Source of the DNA: Neostapfia colusana | Lineage: Eukaryota > Streptophyta > Magnoliopsida > Poales > Poaceae | Assembly: GCA_030760725.1 (NCBI GenBank) | Contig: JASWHV010000012.1 | Location: forward strand, 78,938,968-79,002,967 | DNA length: 64,000 bases | Direction of reading: 5' to 3' | Shown: in pieces, positions 20,745 to 32,693 of the stretch | How positions within the stretch are numbered: the stretch's first letter is position 1 | Layout of the letters: every line of letters begins with the position of its first letter | Position numbers and translations under genes: made by a program | The notes under the pieces: generated by a model | Seen by the model: only the letters and a program-made list of their open reading frames with translations | Databases searched by the model: none | Told to the model about the DNA's origin: nothing

Positions 20745-22749
20745 TGTAAAAGTCCCAGAAATGTAAAGGCAATAGACAGAGGGTTTAATACCACTATGTT
20801 TGGAATGCATGAAAATGGGACTTACAAAAACTTTATACACGTGATGATGCACATGGGTGTCCGACGAAACGAGCTCTCACGTTCATTTGAAATGTGTTAA
20901 GCCAAGGTTGAATTAAACACCATGTGTAAAGTTCTCGTTGTGAGAGGCAGTTTAAATTCAGATTTGAACTCGATTGTTCCCCTCAAATTGTTGCCAAACC
21001 TGTGAATACACATGCAGCCTCAAACTTTTGAATTTGAGGAAACATAGGATGGAAACCTTCTGATTTTAGGATAGGCTAAAAAGGGGTTAAATATGATCAT
21101 TTCCAAATTTTAGCGGAATTCAAATTTTAAAGTGAAATTCACATTGGATTTGGTTTATTCAAAATTCAGCACACGTTTAAACTCCCAAAATATCAGATTG
21201 AGGGGATTTACTTGAATGAAGATCTTTTAGAAACATTTGGAGGATAATAAGAGGAGGAAAGGGGGTGGACCCCACATGTCATTGAGCCACTTTAACTTGC
21301 ATCAGAAGACTTTCCTCTGTTCGGTGTCGAACACCACCCGAGCCTCCTCAGAGCGCCACCGAGGGCAGCCACCTCCAGCTTCTTGCATCGAGCTGGCGAC
21401 CTGCTCGTGGCTTCAACACCTCATGGCGTGATCCTCTAATTCACCAACCGAGCTGCAAGCAGAGGCCACCTCCTCACTGCTTCCATCGCGTTGGCGACAG
21501 CTCATAGGTTAGAGTAGCTCTCGGCGTGATCTGTTGCTCCCAAAACCTCAACCCCGAGCGCTATTCCTTCCCCGCACAGGAACCGAACCAACACCACGGA
21601 ATTTAAAATTTGAACCTAATGGAAGGTTAACTCCCGGAAATCAAATTCAATTTGTGGGAATGGCTGCGAATTTTGAATTTGAATTGTGGAGCCACTGTTG
21701 TTTGGAGGGGGGGACATCGGTGGGACCCTCAGGTCAGTGGAACAGAGACAACAACTGAGTCTTCTTCTGTGCGAGCTCGACACCAAGGCAGCCACTGAGC
21801 TGCTTATGCCTTGCTCCCGAAGGCAGTCCATCCACTTCGTTGTTGATCGATAAGTCTCTGTGCTGCACCATCAAAATTCTGTTTCCCTGCTCGCTAGCTC
21901 TCGCACGTTCAACCGAAGAAAACACACGCTCCCTCGCGCTCACCCGAGAAACACAACACGGCACCGTCACTGACCTCATCGCCAATCACCCTCCGATGGG
22001 TTTAGCGCCTAGCTGACCAACCAGAGGATGTGCCGGCCTCTACTCGACATCATCCAAACCTCCCCAGCTCGTGTCCTTCGTCCTCCGGCCGGTGCCAAGC
22101 AAATTCTTCCCTCTCGGTTCAACACAAAGTCGCCCCGCGGTTCCTTGTTGTCCGGCCAGTCCAGTGCATCTCCGGCGTGATAAACTTCACCCTAAGGTGC
22201 GCCACCACGTGTAGCTACTCCTCCCGAACTCCCCTTGCTCTTTCCCACCGCTGGCTAGCCGGAATTCACGATTTGGCACCGGAGTACGTGAAGAACTGGA
22301 CGTTTCAAATTGGGAAAACTCGCGTGCCCGGCTTGATCATCGTCCCTTAGGCGCAAGCCAATGATAATAGGTCTCCCAGTGACCTCCCATGCCGAAACCC
22401 TAAGCGAACTGGTCGCCATATGAGCCGTGCGAGAGGAAATCGGCACCGGCGGCGAAAACGACTCGGCTCACCGTCGAGCTACCATTTGCGGATGTTTTCG
22501 GCTCAGGCTAGGGGTAGAATCAGGTTTCCTGACCTCTAGTGGTGCTGTACGGCAGCTTTGTTCTTGGTGTCGATGCACGTAAGAATCATGTCGGTACTAT
22601 GTAGCCTCACCAAAAAGGAAAATCCTAACCGGATTATACCGGCATATCTGTATTATCAGTGGCACTAAGACGGTCACTCGCAAACGTGTGCTACTCGGAA
22701 TACATACGTGGTTAGTACCTGTAGAAGAACACTCAATAGTGATGCACTC
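20745..22749. other. Unclassified LTR-like stretch, no gene recognised
   Basis: AT-rich sequence beginning TGTAAAAGTCCC (20745) gives way at about 21250 to GC-rich sequence containing GGTGGACCCCACATGTCA. That segment resembles the AT-to-GC transition in the family C LTR at 25780-25830. No ORF here has recognisable protein similarity, and short ORFs are spread evenly over all frames. It may be a diverged LTR, but I find no matching second copy, primer site or polypurine tract in the window. Confidence 0.4.
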
Positions 22750-23423
22750 AAGGGTTGTTGTCATTTAAGGCAGGTCCATATTTGAAAGTAAATACATACG
22801 CCCGTATCATTGTCATAAGGCCGTCCTTGAGTTAAGCCACGTCTCATGGTACGTGATCGTGTTTTCACACCACACGACGGGGAACCCGAGTAGAGCGCGA
22901 ACGGGTCGTCACAGTTGGGAATTTTATCAACCCAACAGATACCACCTACTGCCCTGCAGGGCACGCCGATGGCAAGCGTTGTGTATGTCCTTCTAGGCTA
23001 TTTCCAGAAGAACACACTATCGTGTTACCGACCACACGATGGGGTTTCCACTTTCTTGCCTAATGCACGCCAGGGACCAGCATTTCATATGAACTCAGGA
23101 ACATGAAGAGTTCAAGAGTTTCATATTAACGCCCCACACCAAGCTGTGAGACCTATCCCTGAACCACTTTCCTCGTCAGGGGAGCTAACCGAAATTGAAC
23201 CGCTTTCGGTGGTGTTTCTTACCATTCTTACCTGAGCGTAGGTGCGTCGTTACATAATCAAAATTCAGAATTATAACACATATTTTAGTCATGCCACTTT
23301 AAGTAACTATACTAGTATAGTCCTTAGTTGGGCATACTAGCGAATCCTCACCGTAATCCTAAGTTTTCCCGTAATACGCTCCTTATTCCGTGCGCTATTA
23401 CCAATGCGGCTCTGATACCACGC
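22750..23423 (-). other. Family C leader/internal region, copy C1
   Basis: Follows the primer site (minus-strand TGGTATCAGAGCCGC at about 23407-23421). It aligns along ~650 bases with 28112-28762 in the opposite orientation, roughly three quarters identical by eye. No coding frame is seen. Two short inverted repeats are kept in both copies: ATCGTGT...ACACGAT (23019-23025 and 23034-23040) and TCGTGT...ACACGA (22857-22862 and 22872-22877). Confidence 0.65.
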
Positions 23424-26340
23424 TGTGAGGGGCCCCGGCCCGTATCACAGGGCCGTGCCGCTGGCCCGGGAATCGCATTGGTCGGTGTCGTGTTTTGCGG
23501 CACCCAACAGCACACATAAGGAAAATTGTATTATATAAATCAAAAGTGGAAGCTTACAAATGTTCTTTGTAAATAATTTATATCAAATAGCTACAGCGGA
23601 AGTCAACAATCAACTCACGTCGAATAACTAAGGAGCACTCGAGAAGAGGTCCAGCCCGCGGACTCCTCTTGCTAGCAACACGACGGCATTGCAGCGGCTA
23701 GGTTTTCCATGTGTTACATGACTCGGAAGTCTCCGAATCGCACCGGACAACCTTCTTTATAAGCATTGATGTTAACCTACAAAACCACTCATATAGCAAG
23801 AGTGAGCACAAAGGCTCATCAAGACTTAACCGTCTCTCCTAAAGCATGCAACTCTACATGAAGGTAACTTAAGACAGTAACAATTAGGTTGCATAAAGAC
23901 TCGCCTACACGTTCATCCTTAACTTTTCAGATTTTAGCCATCACAGTAGTGACCTTGCGCCGAGCAACATTGGAACTCCACAATCAAACAAGAAACGCTT
24001 CATTCCAATGTTACTTGTCCCAAGGTGGAAATTAACTTTAATTTACTCTATCACTACTTCATACATGGTTTTCATGCAATTCCAATTATCATAGCAGCAC
24101 TTTAAACTTACAAACTATTCTCACACAACTTGATTATTACGTCACAGTGCAGTGAGCAAGTGGTACTCATAACTGCGAGGGACGGTGATTCGAATCAAAC
24201 ACTGCCCGGATAACTCGACACATACGCCTGCCTCTGAAGACCCAAATCTGGCGTCCTTCATTACGTCGTATGTGGCAACCTTTCACAAGACACTCGACTG
24301 TAGAACCAGTCGCGCCGTCTTGAGCTCATAGGTCTAACAAGACGATGTGGTATGCCTCTACAATCCAGTTAACCTGGTACATCGGTTTCCTGGGTCCCAT
24401 ATAGCAGTAAGCATCTGGTACACAACTCAATACTTGCTCCCAGGGCCGCACACGAGAACTGTCCTTAACCGACACAGGCAGAGCTACTCGACCAAGACCT
24501 CATCTTGTCGCTGCCTACACTCTCTGCCCGGTCTCATCTTTGGAAACTTAAACTTTAGTTTGGCTCTTTAAATCATACTTGTGTGATCCCGAACTATAGC
24601 TCGCGAGTAGATTCCAACTACTCGACTTCTACCGGATGTCATAATCTAATTAGCATGGCATTATTCTACAGCGGGGATACGACTTCTACCCTTGACTCGA
24701 GGGCTTCTTTGGTCATGCATTTGGAGTATAAAACATTCCTAACTTAATGCATATACAAACTCTAAACCATAATAATGAACAAAGTAAAACTTTATAAAAC
24801 AACTAGATGCAAACCGGAGCTTGCCTTGGCTTTGCAGGTGACTAAGTATCTATTCAGTTAGTGAAGACCACTTGAGGCTTGATCACTCGCTTTTCTTCCT
24901 CTTTGATCTCCCCTTAGATTGCTTCACAATCTTCACGTAGATGCTACAAGTTATGAATATGCATATGTATTTAATTGCAAAACTTTTGCTAACCAGTTCT
25001 AATGACATGTTTAAAACTGGAACTCCGTTTAAGAATTTAAAATGACACTGGTGCTAGGGTTTGGGTTTGGGTGGATCAACATGATCAAGTGCTAAATGTT
25101 TTTCCCCACATGTGTTTTGATCACCTCAAGAGGTTAAACAGAACAGGGGTGATCCAGAGATCCAATAGAGCTGGAAATTTCCATGTGAGTTCCTTGTCAC
25201 AAGAAAGTCATCTGGACCAAACATTGGCACTTTTCACTGAGTGGTTTATTCAGAGTAATTCTCTAAGCATTTAAGCAAGAAGGAATTAATTCTAAATAAG
25301 TTTGCACTTTCATGCAAATTCAAGTGAACCAAAATTTAAAACATAGGTCAGGGATCATGCACGAATTTTCCTAGGAATTTTGGAACTAGGAATTGCCCAG
25401 AACTTAATTTCCAAGTTTTGGAAATTCTCTGAAAATGTTTCTGTATTCATTTGAACACAGCAACTTGAAATCAGAATTTTACTACATAATCAACTCCGAA
25501 AGAGTCGAAATTTTTACAGGAGTTCACTAACATCCTAAAGAACATTCTGGCGAAATTTGAGGATTTTTGGATGGACCAAACTCCCTCTAAAATTCTTTTG
25601 CTGAAAAGATTTAAAGAATTTTCCAGAATTAAATAATTACTTTCATACAAATTTGAATAGATTTTTTCAATCTGAATCCAAATCAATTTGAATCACTAAA
25701 TTTGGAGCTTCCTAGCAAAATTTATAAGGTTCTAAAATTTGGGGAAATTCTGGAATTTGAATTAACCAGGAAAAGTTCAAATCCCTGACAGCGGGTCCCC
25801 GGGGTGACGTGTCACTCTCTCAGCGCAGCCACACCACGGTATACACCGATTTCAGCTGTAGCCACTCGCGATCGGGTAGCGACAGCGGATCCCAGATTAA
25901 TTCCACAGCCACTGACCGGTGGGGCCGACGGGGTCTTCTTCCTCCCGCGACCGTTTCCCGTGCCCGTGCCTTCCCCTTCGCCAGCAGCGGCGGTGCCTCG
26001 CCGGACTCGGCTTCCCGGCCGTCTCACGGCCAGATAATCGCCGCTTGGGGGTTTTCAGATATGAGGAAGCGATTGGTGCGGTGCTCTCGGGCTGCCGGTG
26101 GCCGAAAGTAGGCCGGCGACGTGCGGCGGCTCCGGCCGACCTTCGGTGCCGTGGTCCGATCAACCTAGCTCGCCAAAGGTTCGGAAAATTTTCTCTAAAG
26201 CATCAGTAGACCTTGAGGAAGATCGACAAGCAAGCAAATATCCTCGGAAAAGGCAGCTAGTAGGGTTTCGTCGTGCACCCCAGCGTCCTCGCCATGGCCG
26301 CCGATCGGAAACCTCAAAATGGGGTGCATCTACCCAGTTT
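23424..26340 (-). repeat. Family C LTR, copy C1
   Basis: Plus-strand start TGTGAGGGG at 23424, next to the primer site. The sequence from 24130 to 24680 and the GC-rich part at 25890-26240 match 61950-62600 and 63670-64000, so both belong to one family. The right boundary (5' end of the LTR) is uncertain, between about 26250 and 26560. Exon 3 of the small LTR ORF seen in the sister copies is degenerate here. No gene is present; the GC-rich ORFs at 25800-26350 are LTR leader. Confidence 0.6.
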
Positions 26341-28111
26341 TTAAGCTAGGTCTATGAAGGAAAAATGTGCCCTAGCCACTCTAGCTTCTATGTACGCAAC
26401 ATGAACAACTCAACTGAGAATTGAGCGTCAATTTCATAGAATCTTACCCGCGGTTAGGTTTTTCCCGGCCGAGAGCAAAACTCGGAATTCTCGAGCTCCG
26501 GTGCACAGCTTGAGCTGAAACTTGGCGAGGAGCAGCGTGGTGAGTTGGCGCGTCTTGGAGTGCACTCGCTCGGTCATGAAACTGCCCGGTGCGAGCTGTC
26601 CACGAGAGCCTGAGCTACAGTTGCTTTAGGTCGTCACACGACGAGCCCGTTCTAGAGCGGGGAACGACGGGAGCTGCGGTTTGTCATGCTGAGGAGGTGA
26701 AGGACGACCAGGCTTTGCCGTTTTTCAGCTCGGGAGGGCGGTGTGTGCGAGTTTTTTTTTCCAATTTTCCGGTGAGCACCGAGGAGGCGGTGGTGTTCGG
26801 TCCTGTTTCTGCGTGAGAGAGAGAGAGAGCAAAACCGAATTGCTTCCGTGTGTGAGCAGAAGATCACACTGAGGATGCAGGGAACGCATGAGAAGCTCTC
26901 CAGCGCGAGGGAGAAATCGGGTGTGTGGCTTGCTTTGCCGCTCGGTGGCGTTCGGGTGGGCTTCGGCTGCTTCGAGTGAAAAACAGAGCATCGGGGTTAC
27001 TTCGTGTGTAAGTTCACTCCGAATGACAAGTGGGTCCCACTGCTCTTCTCCCCCCAAAAGATCTTCCAAATTCGGCATAATGCAAATTTCAGTCATGAAG
27101 AGCTCAAATTTGAAAGCCATTTGGAAAATTTGACAAGTTTTACCTCAGTTTCAAATTTGAATTCAAACTTCAATGAAATTCACAAGCCTCTTTGATATAC
27201 ATATGAAACAACCTCCAAATTTTCTCAAAATTTGTCTTCCTCATAATTTGGACCTGAAGAATTCAAATATGGATTCAAACTTTTAGTTTCGTGGCTGTAA
27301 AGGGGAGGTTTACAACCACAGTTTGCATCCTTCATTTAAAAATGACAACCTTTGCATTTAAATGATCATTTGAATTCAAAGTGGACTTGAATTTATGTGC
27401 TTGCTCATGACAACCTTCACATGTTTAGAAAAGTTTTTGCAGGTCCCATTTCTTGAATTTAAACTCAATTTTATTCACCACTCAAGTTTTCCATTTACAA
27501 GTTTTGGGACTTTTACATATTCCACTTTGGGCATAACCACATCGGAGGAAAAGCATTTCTTGTTTGATTGTGGACTTCCGATGTGAGGGCTGCCTAAGGC
27601 ATATTAATCTGCTGCTGTAAAACTGAAAGTAAGAATTAACATGTAGGCATGTCTTTATCGCAATATAATTTTCCTATGTTACAATCCCTGCATGTAGAGT
27701 CGCATGTTCAGGAGTGACGGTTAAGGCTTGCTGAGCCATCGTGCTCACGGTTGCTATACTTGAGTTGCTGCAGGTGAGAATTATGAGGAAGGGTCCGAGG
27801 ATAAGACGATGCCCCCGTCGGGGTACATGGCCGAGTTAGAGCCCTGCACGCCGCCGTGACCTTCGGATGATTGCTGCTAGTGTGTAGCGTCCCGGGCTGG
27901 ACGGCTGCACTTTTGCATAGCTAGGCTGAGAGTTAAGCTATGAGTAAGACTTCCGCTGTATATTAAGTATTGTAAAAGGCTTCCACTGTTTTATGTAAAA
28001 TGAAAGTTTGTATGTTGTTCTTAATCTTTTCCTGTGTGCTGTTGGGTGCCGCATCGTACGACACCACCCTCTGTGATCCCAGAGTGGGAGGACCACGGGG
28101 TAGCCCCCACA
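26341..28111 (+). repeat. Family C-related LTR, copy C2 (opposite orientation)
   Basis: Ends ...CCCCACA at 28111, followed by GACG and the primer site TGGTATCAGAGCC (28116-28128). It shows the same order as C1 read the other way: GC-rich leader (26460-27060), AT-rich part (27060-27560), then a terminal part containing GTGTGCTGTTGGGTGCCGC, shared with C1. It is shorter than C1 and its left boundary is not defined. C1 and C2 therefore lie head to head. Confidence 0.55.
27774..27859 (+). other. Candidate last exon of the LTR small ORF, copy C2
   Basis: Begins after the acceptor TTGCTGCAG with GT GAG, i.e. entered in phase 1. It stays open for 27 codons to TGA at 27857-27859. The C-terminus PPSGYMAELEPCTPP matches PPSGTTAEWEPYTPH encoded at 51866-51963 (minus). 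An exon 2 was not found in this shorter LTR. Confidence 0.45.
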
Positions 28112-28762
28112 GACGTGGTATCAGAGCCGCATTGGGAATAGCATGCTCAAAAAGAGCCTATTTTGAAAATTTAGAAGTAGTCGAGTGAGGATTAGTCACT
28201 ATGGCCACATAAGGTCTATTATAGTAGTAGCTACTAAGGTGGAAATGCTAACATACTTGTTATTAATTTGTAACGACGCTCCGTGGTCGGGGAAGAGGTA
28301 AGGTACGCCAACACAGGTGGTCAATTGCGGTAAGCTCGCCATACGAGCAACGGTATGGAATGGTTTACCGTGGCTTGGCACGGTAGTCAATATAAGTCTC
28401 TAAACCTTTTCATGGTTCTGAGAGCATATGAAAACGCTGATCTCCAGTGTGCTTTAGGCAAAAGCGAGAATACCCCATCGTGTGGTAAGCAACACGATAG
28501 TATGCAACTCTTGAACGTTCAATGTTTAAAGGTCCATACACAGCGCTCACCATCAGCGTGCCTCAACGGTCATGAGGCAGTAGGTGGTATCCATTGGGTT
28601 GATAAAATTCCCAACCGTGACGACCCGTTCGCACTCTACTCGGGTTCCCCATCGTGTGGTGTGAAAACACGACCATGTACCTTGAGACTTGGCCTGACTA
28701 AAGGATGATCCGTATGGAAATGATACAGACCGTATGTTTTTACTATGACATGGACCTGCCTG
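28112..28762 (+). other. Family C leader/internal region, copy C2
   Basis: Starts at the primer site and is cut at 28762 by Sirevirus B. No coding frame. It aligns with 22750-23423 inverted. It contains the two conserved stem-loops: ATCGTGT (28477-28483) with ACACGAT (28492-28498), and TCGTGT (28652-28657) with ACACGA (28667-28672). Loop bases of the first differ between copies while the stems are kept. Confidence 0.65.
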
Positions 28763-30516
28763 TGAAAGTTGCCTAGAGGGGGGTGAAAAGGCAGAAAATC
28801 TGAAATCCGGTTTAATAAAATTGATCAGTTTACACAGTGTGGACTAGTCCGGTCCTGAGGGCAGACTAGTCCGGTCACAGAGAAATCTAACTCAAGAGAG
28901 AGGATCCTCAGAAGTTTTTGCTGATCTATTTGATGAGTAGTGAAGTAATTTAGTCCAGGAATTAGTGGTGAGGTTGATCGGGAAAATAACTGACTAGAAT
29001 TGGGTGGATCGCAAGACTTTAAATGATAATTGTAGAGAACTTTAAAATGATCTAGTAAGAAACGAGAGGCAAACCGAAAGAGGCAGAGCACACGATTTAT
29101 CCCATGGTTCAGCTTCACCAAGAAGCCTACATCCAAGTTGAGGAGTCCAAAAGGACCAGGTTGCTCTCAACCCTATCCTCACCGAGCCACCACAAAGGTT
29201 GGCTTGTTCTTCCACTAGATCACAAAGACTTCACAACAATTCATGGGGCGACTCACAACTTGAGGATCCCACAAGATTTCAGCTCAAAGCACTTACAAAT
29301 TAGCACCCTCAACAACACACTGCCCACTTAGTGTGAGAGAATCAACCAAGAGCTCAATGCTGCTCACTCCCCTCTTTCTCCTCTTCCCAAAACTCACAGA
29401 CCCTCAAGAATCACTCTTAGGGCTCCAAGAATTGAAGAGGGGGCTAGAAAAGCTCTAGAAAGGATATTTCGGTGTTAGGGTTCTTGTCACATGCTTTGAG
29501 GTCCGAGCATCCCCTTTTTATAAAGGTCCCGGGAGCTAGCCATTGCTACAAGAAAAGGTCTGGACTAGTCCGGCCTACGGGGACCGGTGACATCACAATT
29601 TACCTACTAAACGGTCATATCCTACCAACTAAACGTTCACCCACCTCCTTTTGAATTCAAATGATCACAACACCACAGACTAGTACGATCCACAACGGAC
29701 TAGTCTGATCTCACACAGAAACAAATGTTCCGGGTGAGAATGGACAAGTCTAGTCCACCGGACTAGTCCGGCCTCAAGGGGCGGATAAGTTCGGCCATCC
29801 AGGACTTAGTCCCTACAGCTACTTCCAAGTTTCAAACGGACTAGTCTTACTCACAGAGTACTAGTCCGATCTCACACATAACCTCTTGTTCCGGTTGGAA
29901 ATGGACTAGTCAGAGCTTGCGGACTAGTCCGGCCTCAAGGGGCGGACTAGTCCGATCCTTCATGACTTAGCTCGTGAAGAGCTCAGACACACTCTCTACG
30001 GACTAGTCCGTCCCCAAATGGACACGTTTGAACTCACACAGAACCTCTTGGTCCATCCTACATAGGATTAGTTCGATGTTCCGTATTACTCCAGCCTTCC
30101 AGTCTAGACAAGTCCAAACTCACACATAACCTCTTGGTCCGTCCTACATCGGATTAGTCTGATGTTCCGGACTAGTCCGGCCTTCCAGCCCGGACAAGTC
30201 TGGCCCTATTCTCAGTGTTGTCTCAAATCTTCACTCCACTCAACCCAGACTCGGACTAAGAGCTCTTAGATGATTCTCAACACTTTGACTCTATGAACAC
30301 ACTCATACTTAAAGGCTAAACTCAACGCAAGAGAATTTAAACCCTCAATTCTACTCTTCTTGTATGTTTGTCTTTTTTCCTCTTTCCCCTTTTTGAGTGC
30401 ATCCATCTTCATTGATTTCTTAATCACCTGTACTTACACTTGTAATGCTCATTAGTCCCTTAAGTGTTGTCATTAATCATCAAAACCCACGCGGATTTAG
30501 CCTAGATGCACTTTCA
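28763..30516 (-). repeat. Sirevirus B 3' LTR, palindrome-rich
   Basis: 1.75 kb with termini TGAAAGTTGCC (28763, plus strand) and GCACTTTCA (30516), i.e. a 7-base terminal inverted repeat TGAAAGT/ACTTTCA. It is packed with GGACTAGTCC palindromes and degenerate relatives. Perfect CGGACTAGTCCG is at 29759, 29920, 29943 and 29999, and the 14-base CCGGACTAGTCCGG is at 30167-30180. It matches the partial LTR 50919-51608. Confidence 0.93.
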
Positions 30517-30973
30517 ATCTCCCCCTTTTTGGTGATTTGATAACAACACTTGAGGTTTTTCATAAAAATGTAAATGAGTTTGTTTTCGTAACACACAAGT
30601 GTATAAAAAGCTCCCCCTAAATGTGTGCATGAATAATTTGCAATGAAAGTAATGCATGAGAGTGAACTCTATGGGAGATTTATAGAGTTGTGTGTTATGG
30701 TGGGGTGCCTACATGTGATGCAATTATTGAGATGTGATAAATAGAAATGAAACATGCATCTCAAATCAAAATTAAAGATCATCACACATACGTAATCCAA
30801 AGTAGAGTGATATTCGATGAAATTAACATAGAGTAACATAGCATAAAGTTATTACATCCCAAATATGAAAGTGTAGCAATATTACAACCAAAGAGATTTG
30901 ACATAGTTACTCCCCCTCAATCTCTTCCCCTTTGACATCAAGACACCAAAAAGGAAAAGAAGAGAGCCTAAGT
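30517..30973 (-). other. Sirevirus B 3' non-coding tract and polypurine tract
   Basis: The minus strand reads AAAAAGGGGGAGAT directly before the LTR (30517-30530). A second GGGGGAG lies at about 30613 and a third at about 30910. No coding sequence is seen. Confidence 0.75.
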
Positions 30974-32693
30974 CTAGTCATCATCGCTCTCACTCTCCTC
31001 ACCACGATCTTCATCGCTTTCGGTTGCTTCTTCATCTTCCTCATCATCATCTTGATCTTCCTCTTTTTCCTCAACGGCGGGAGCAGCACTAGAGGGGCCA
31101 CCCCCAAGAAGAGCAGCCTCCGCCTCCGTGAGATCTGGGAAGGGTGTTAGCTCCTCGTCATCAGAAGCCACCGGAGACATAGCAATGTCCACCTTCTCAC
31201 AGAGCTTCTTCAAGTACTTGTCTTGCCTTCTAGCCCTTTTCTGATTTTTACCTTCAACATTTCGGCAAGAGGTGAAGATAGACTTCAAGAATTTTAGGAT
31301 GGCACTGGAAGAGTCTCCGGAAGAGGAAGAGGCGGGAGCGGGTGGAGGAGGAGGTGCATTGGGAGCACCCCTCCTAGAAGCTCCTCCAATATTTGGCACG
31401 ATAGGAAGAATTTGAGGGTGAAGGGGTCTATGCTTGTCTTCCTTCACAAACTCCAATCCCGACACCTTCTCAATGAGGCACATGATGGATGGAGCATAAA
31501 CACATGAGCGGTTGGGGGTGTGGGATATGTTGAAGATGTCGCTGTAGATGTAGTCAAACACATTGAATTTCTCATCTTCACAAATCAGCTTCAACAGGTG
31601 GCGGAGGTGGCTTTGGATCATCTCCGCATCTCCGTATTTAGGTGCTAAAATCTTTCTCAAGATCCGGTTTAGCACACTAAAGAATGGACGGAGAATTTTG
31701 GTTGTAGGAGGATTATAAAAGCCAACCTCGTACATGAATTCCATCTCCCCCAAGTCTATTGCCGTGAGATTGTGAATGATCAACTCATGGCTCAGGAACT
31801 CCTCAAGTTTGAGAATCCGTGCAAACTCACCATATAGGACAAAGTGTTGGACTCCGTCCGTCATCCATGAAATCTTCCTGTCCCCATAGGTGGAGAAGCA
31901 GCACGTGGTGTAAAACTGAGCCACCACCTCTATGTTCCAGTCATATTGAAAGGCAAGGAGATCCTTCAGACCGTGATGCTCAATGGCTTGTACAACTGCA
32001 TTGAAGGCTTGATGATTTTTATTTTCCATATAGGGCCAATCAACCCACTGAGCATCAGCAACTGTCGTCTTCATTCTCAAGTAGACAAGGCGATACTAGT
32101 AGCAATGGAAGCCACACCAAAAAATGATGATTCGGTGTGGCCTTCTCATACTTGCAGGGATCCTTTTCTCTAAATCTCCTCGCATTTTCAGAGCCTTTCC
32201 CATTGAAGATGTTGTTCGAAAGCTCCGGTTGCCGGTTGGGGTTATTCATGGAATGTGTCATGACCAGGGGTCCAATGGGACCTCGTGGGGGAGCACTTGA
32301 CCCCACGGGATGGTCTCGAATGATGAGTCCCCTGCTAGCAGGTGCCTTTCTCCTCGGTGTTGCTCTTTTGGTAGGCACCTTCTGAACTGGTGCCTTGCCT
32401 TTCCTCTTGGCTTCTTCCCCTTCATTCATAGGTCCTTTTCCTTTGTCGGCCGCTTGGGCCCTTTCTTTTTCACCCATGGAGACTATCCTCTTTCTTCGGC
32501 TAGATCGCTCTTCTTCAGCTTGAACTTGAGCTTGAGTTGCCTCTCTTTCGTGTCGCTTCTTGGTTCTAGCCTCTCGATGAGCCAGCTCTTGCGCAAATGT
32601 CTCATCCTCCTCCCCCCGATGGCGGTAAAGCTCTTGCCGAGCTGCTTCTCGCTCCAGGTCGGAGAGGGGTGGAGAGTTGTCGTGTTAAGACAT
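30974..32693 (-). pseudogene. Extra ORF after pol (env-position ORF) of Sirevirus B
   Basis: An ORF in the position where Sireviruses may carry an extra or env-like gene. The likely start is ATG 32693, but codon 3 is TAA. From there the same frame is open to about 32055, with a highly charged Arg/Glu/Gln-rich, coiled-coil-prone N-terminus and a basic Lys/Pro region. A frameshift near 32085-32125 moves the frame to 30974-32080. That second part holds a globular region starting AQWVDWPYMENK, with WMTDGVQHFVLYGEFARIL in the middle, then a Pro-rich linker and a strongly acidic tail. The globular part resembles grass proteins annotated as a putative plant transposon domain (from memory). I see no signal peptide or membrane segment, so an envelope role is not supported. 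Two lesions make it a pseudogene. Confidence 0.7.

Noticed and set aside
25804..26350. GC-rich ORFs that could suggest a host gene's first exon
   Set aside because: The same sequence occurs at 63670-64000 in another family C LTR, so it is LTR leader.
30932..31150. Hydrophobic 72-codon ORF resembling a membrane protein
   Set aside because: Antisense to the acidic tail of the Sirevirus B extra ORF; a Glu/Asp-rich tail read backwards gives Leu/Ile/Phe-rich sequence.
31080..32693. Envelope protein of a plant retrovirus
   Set aside because: The position fits, but no signal peptide, fusion segment or membrane anchor is visible; the sequence is highly charged and looks soluble.
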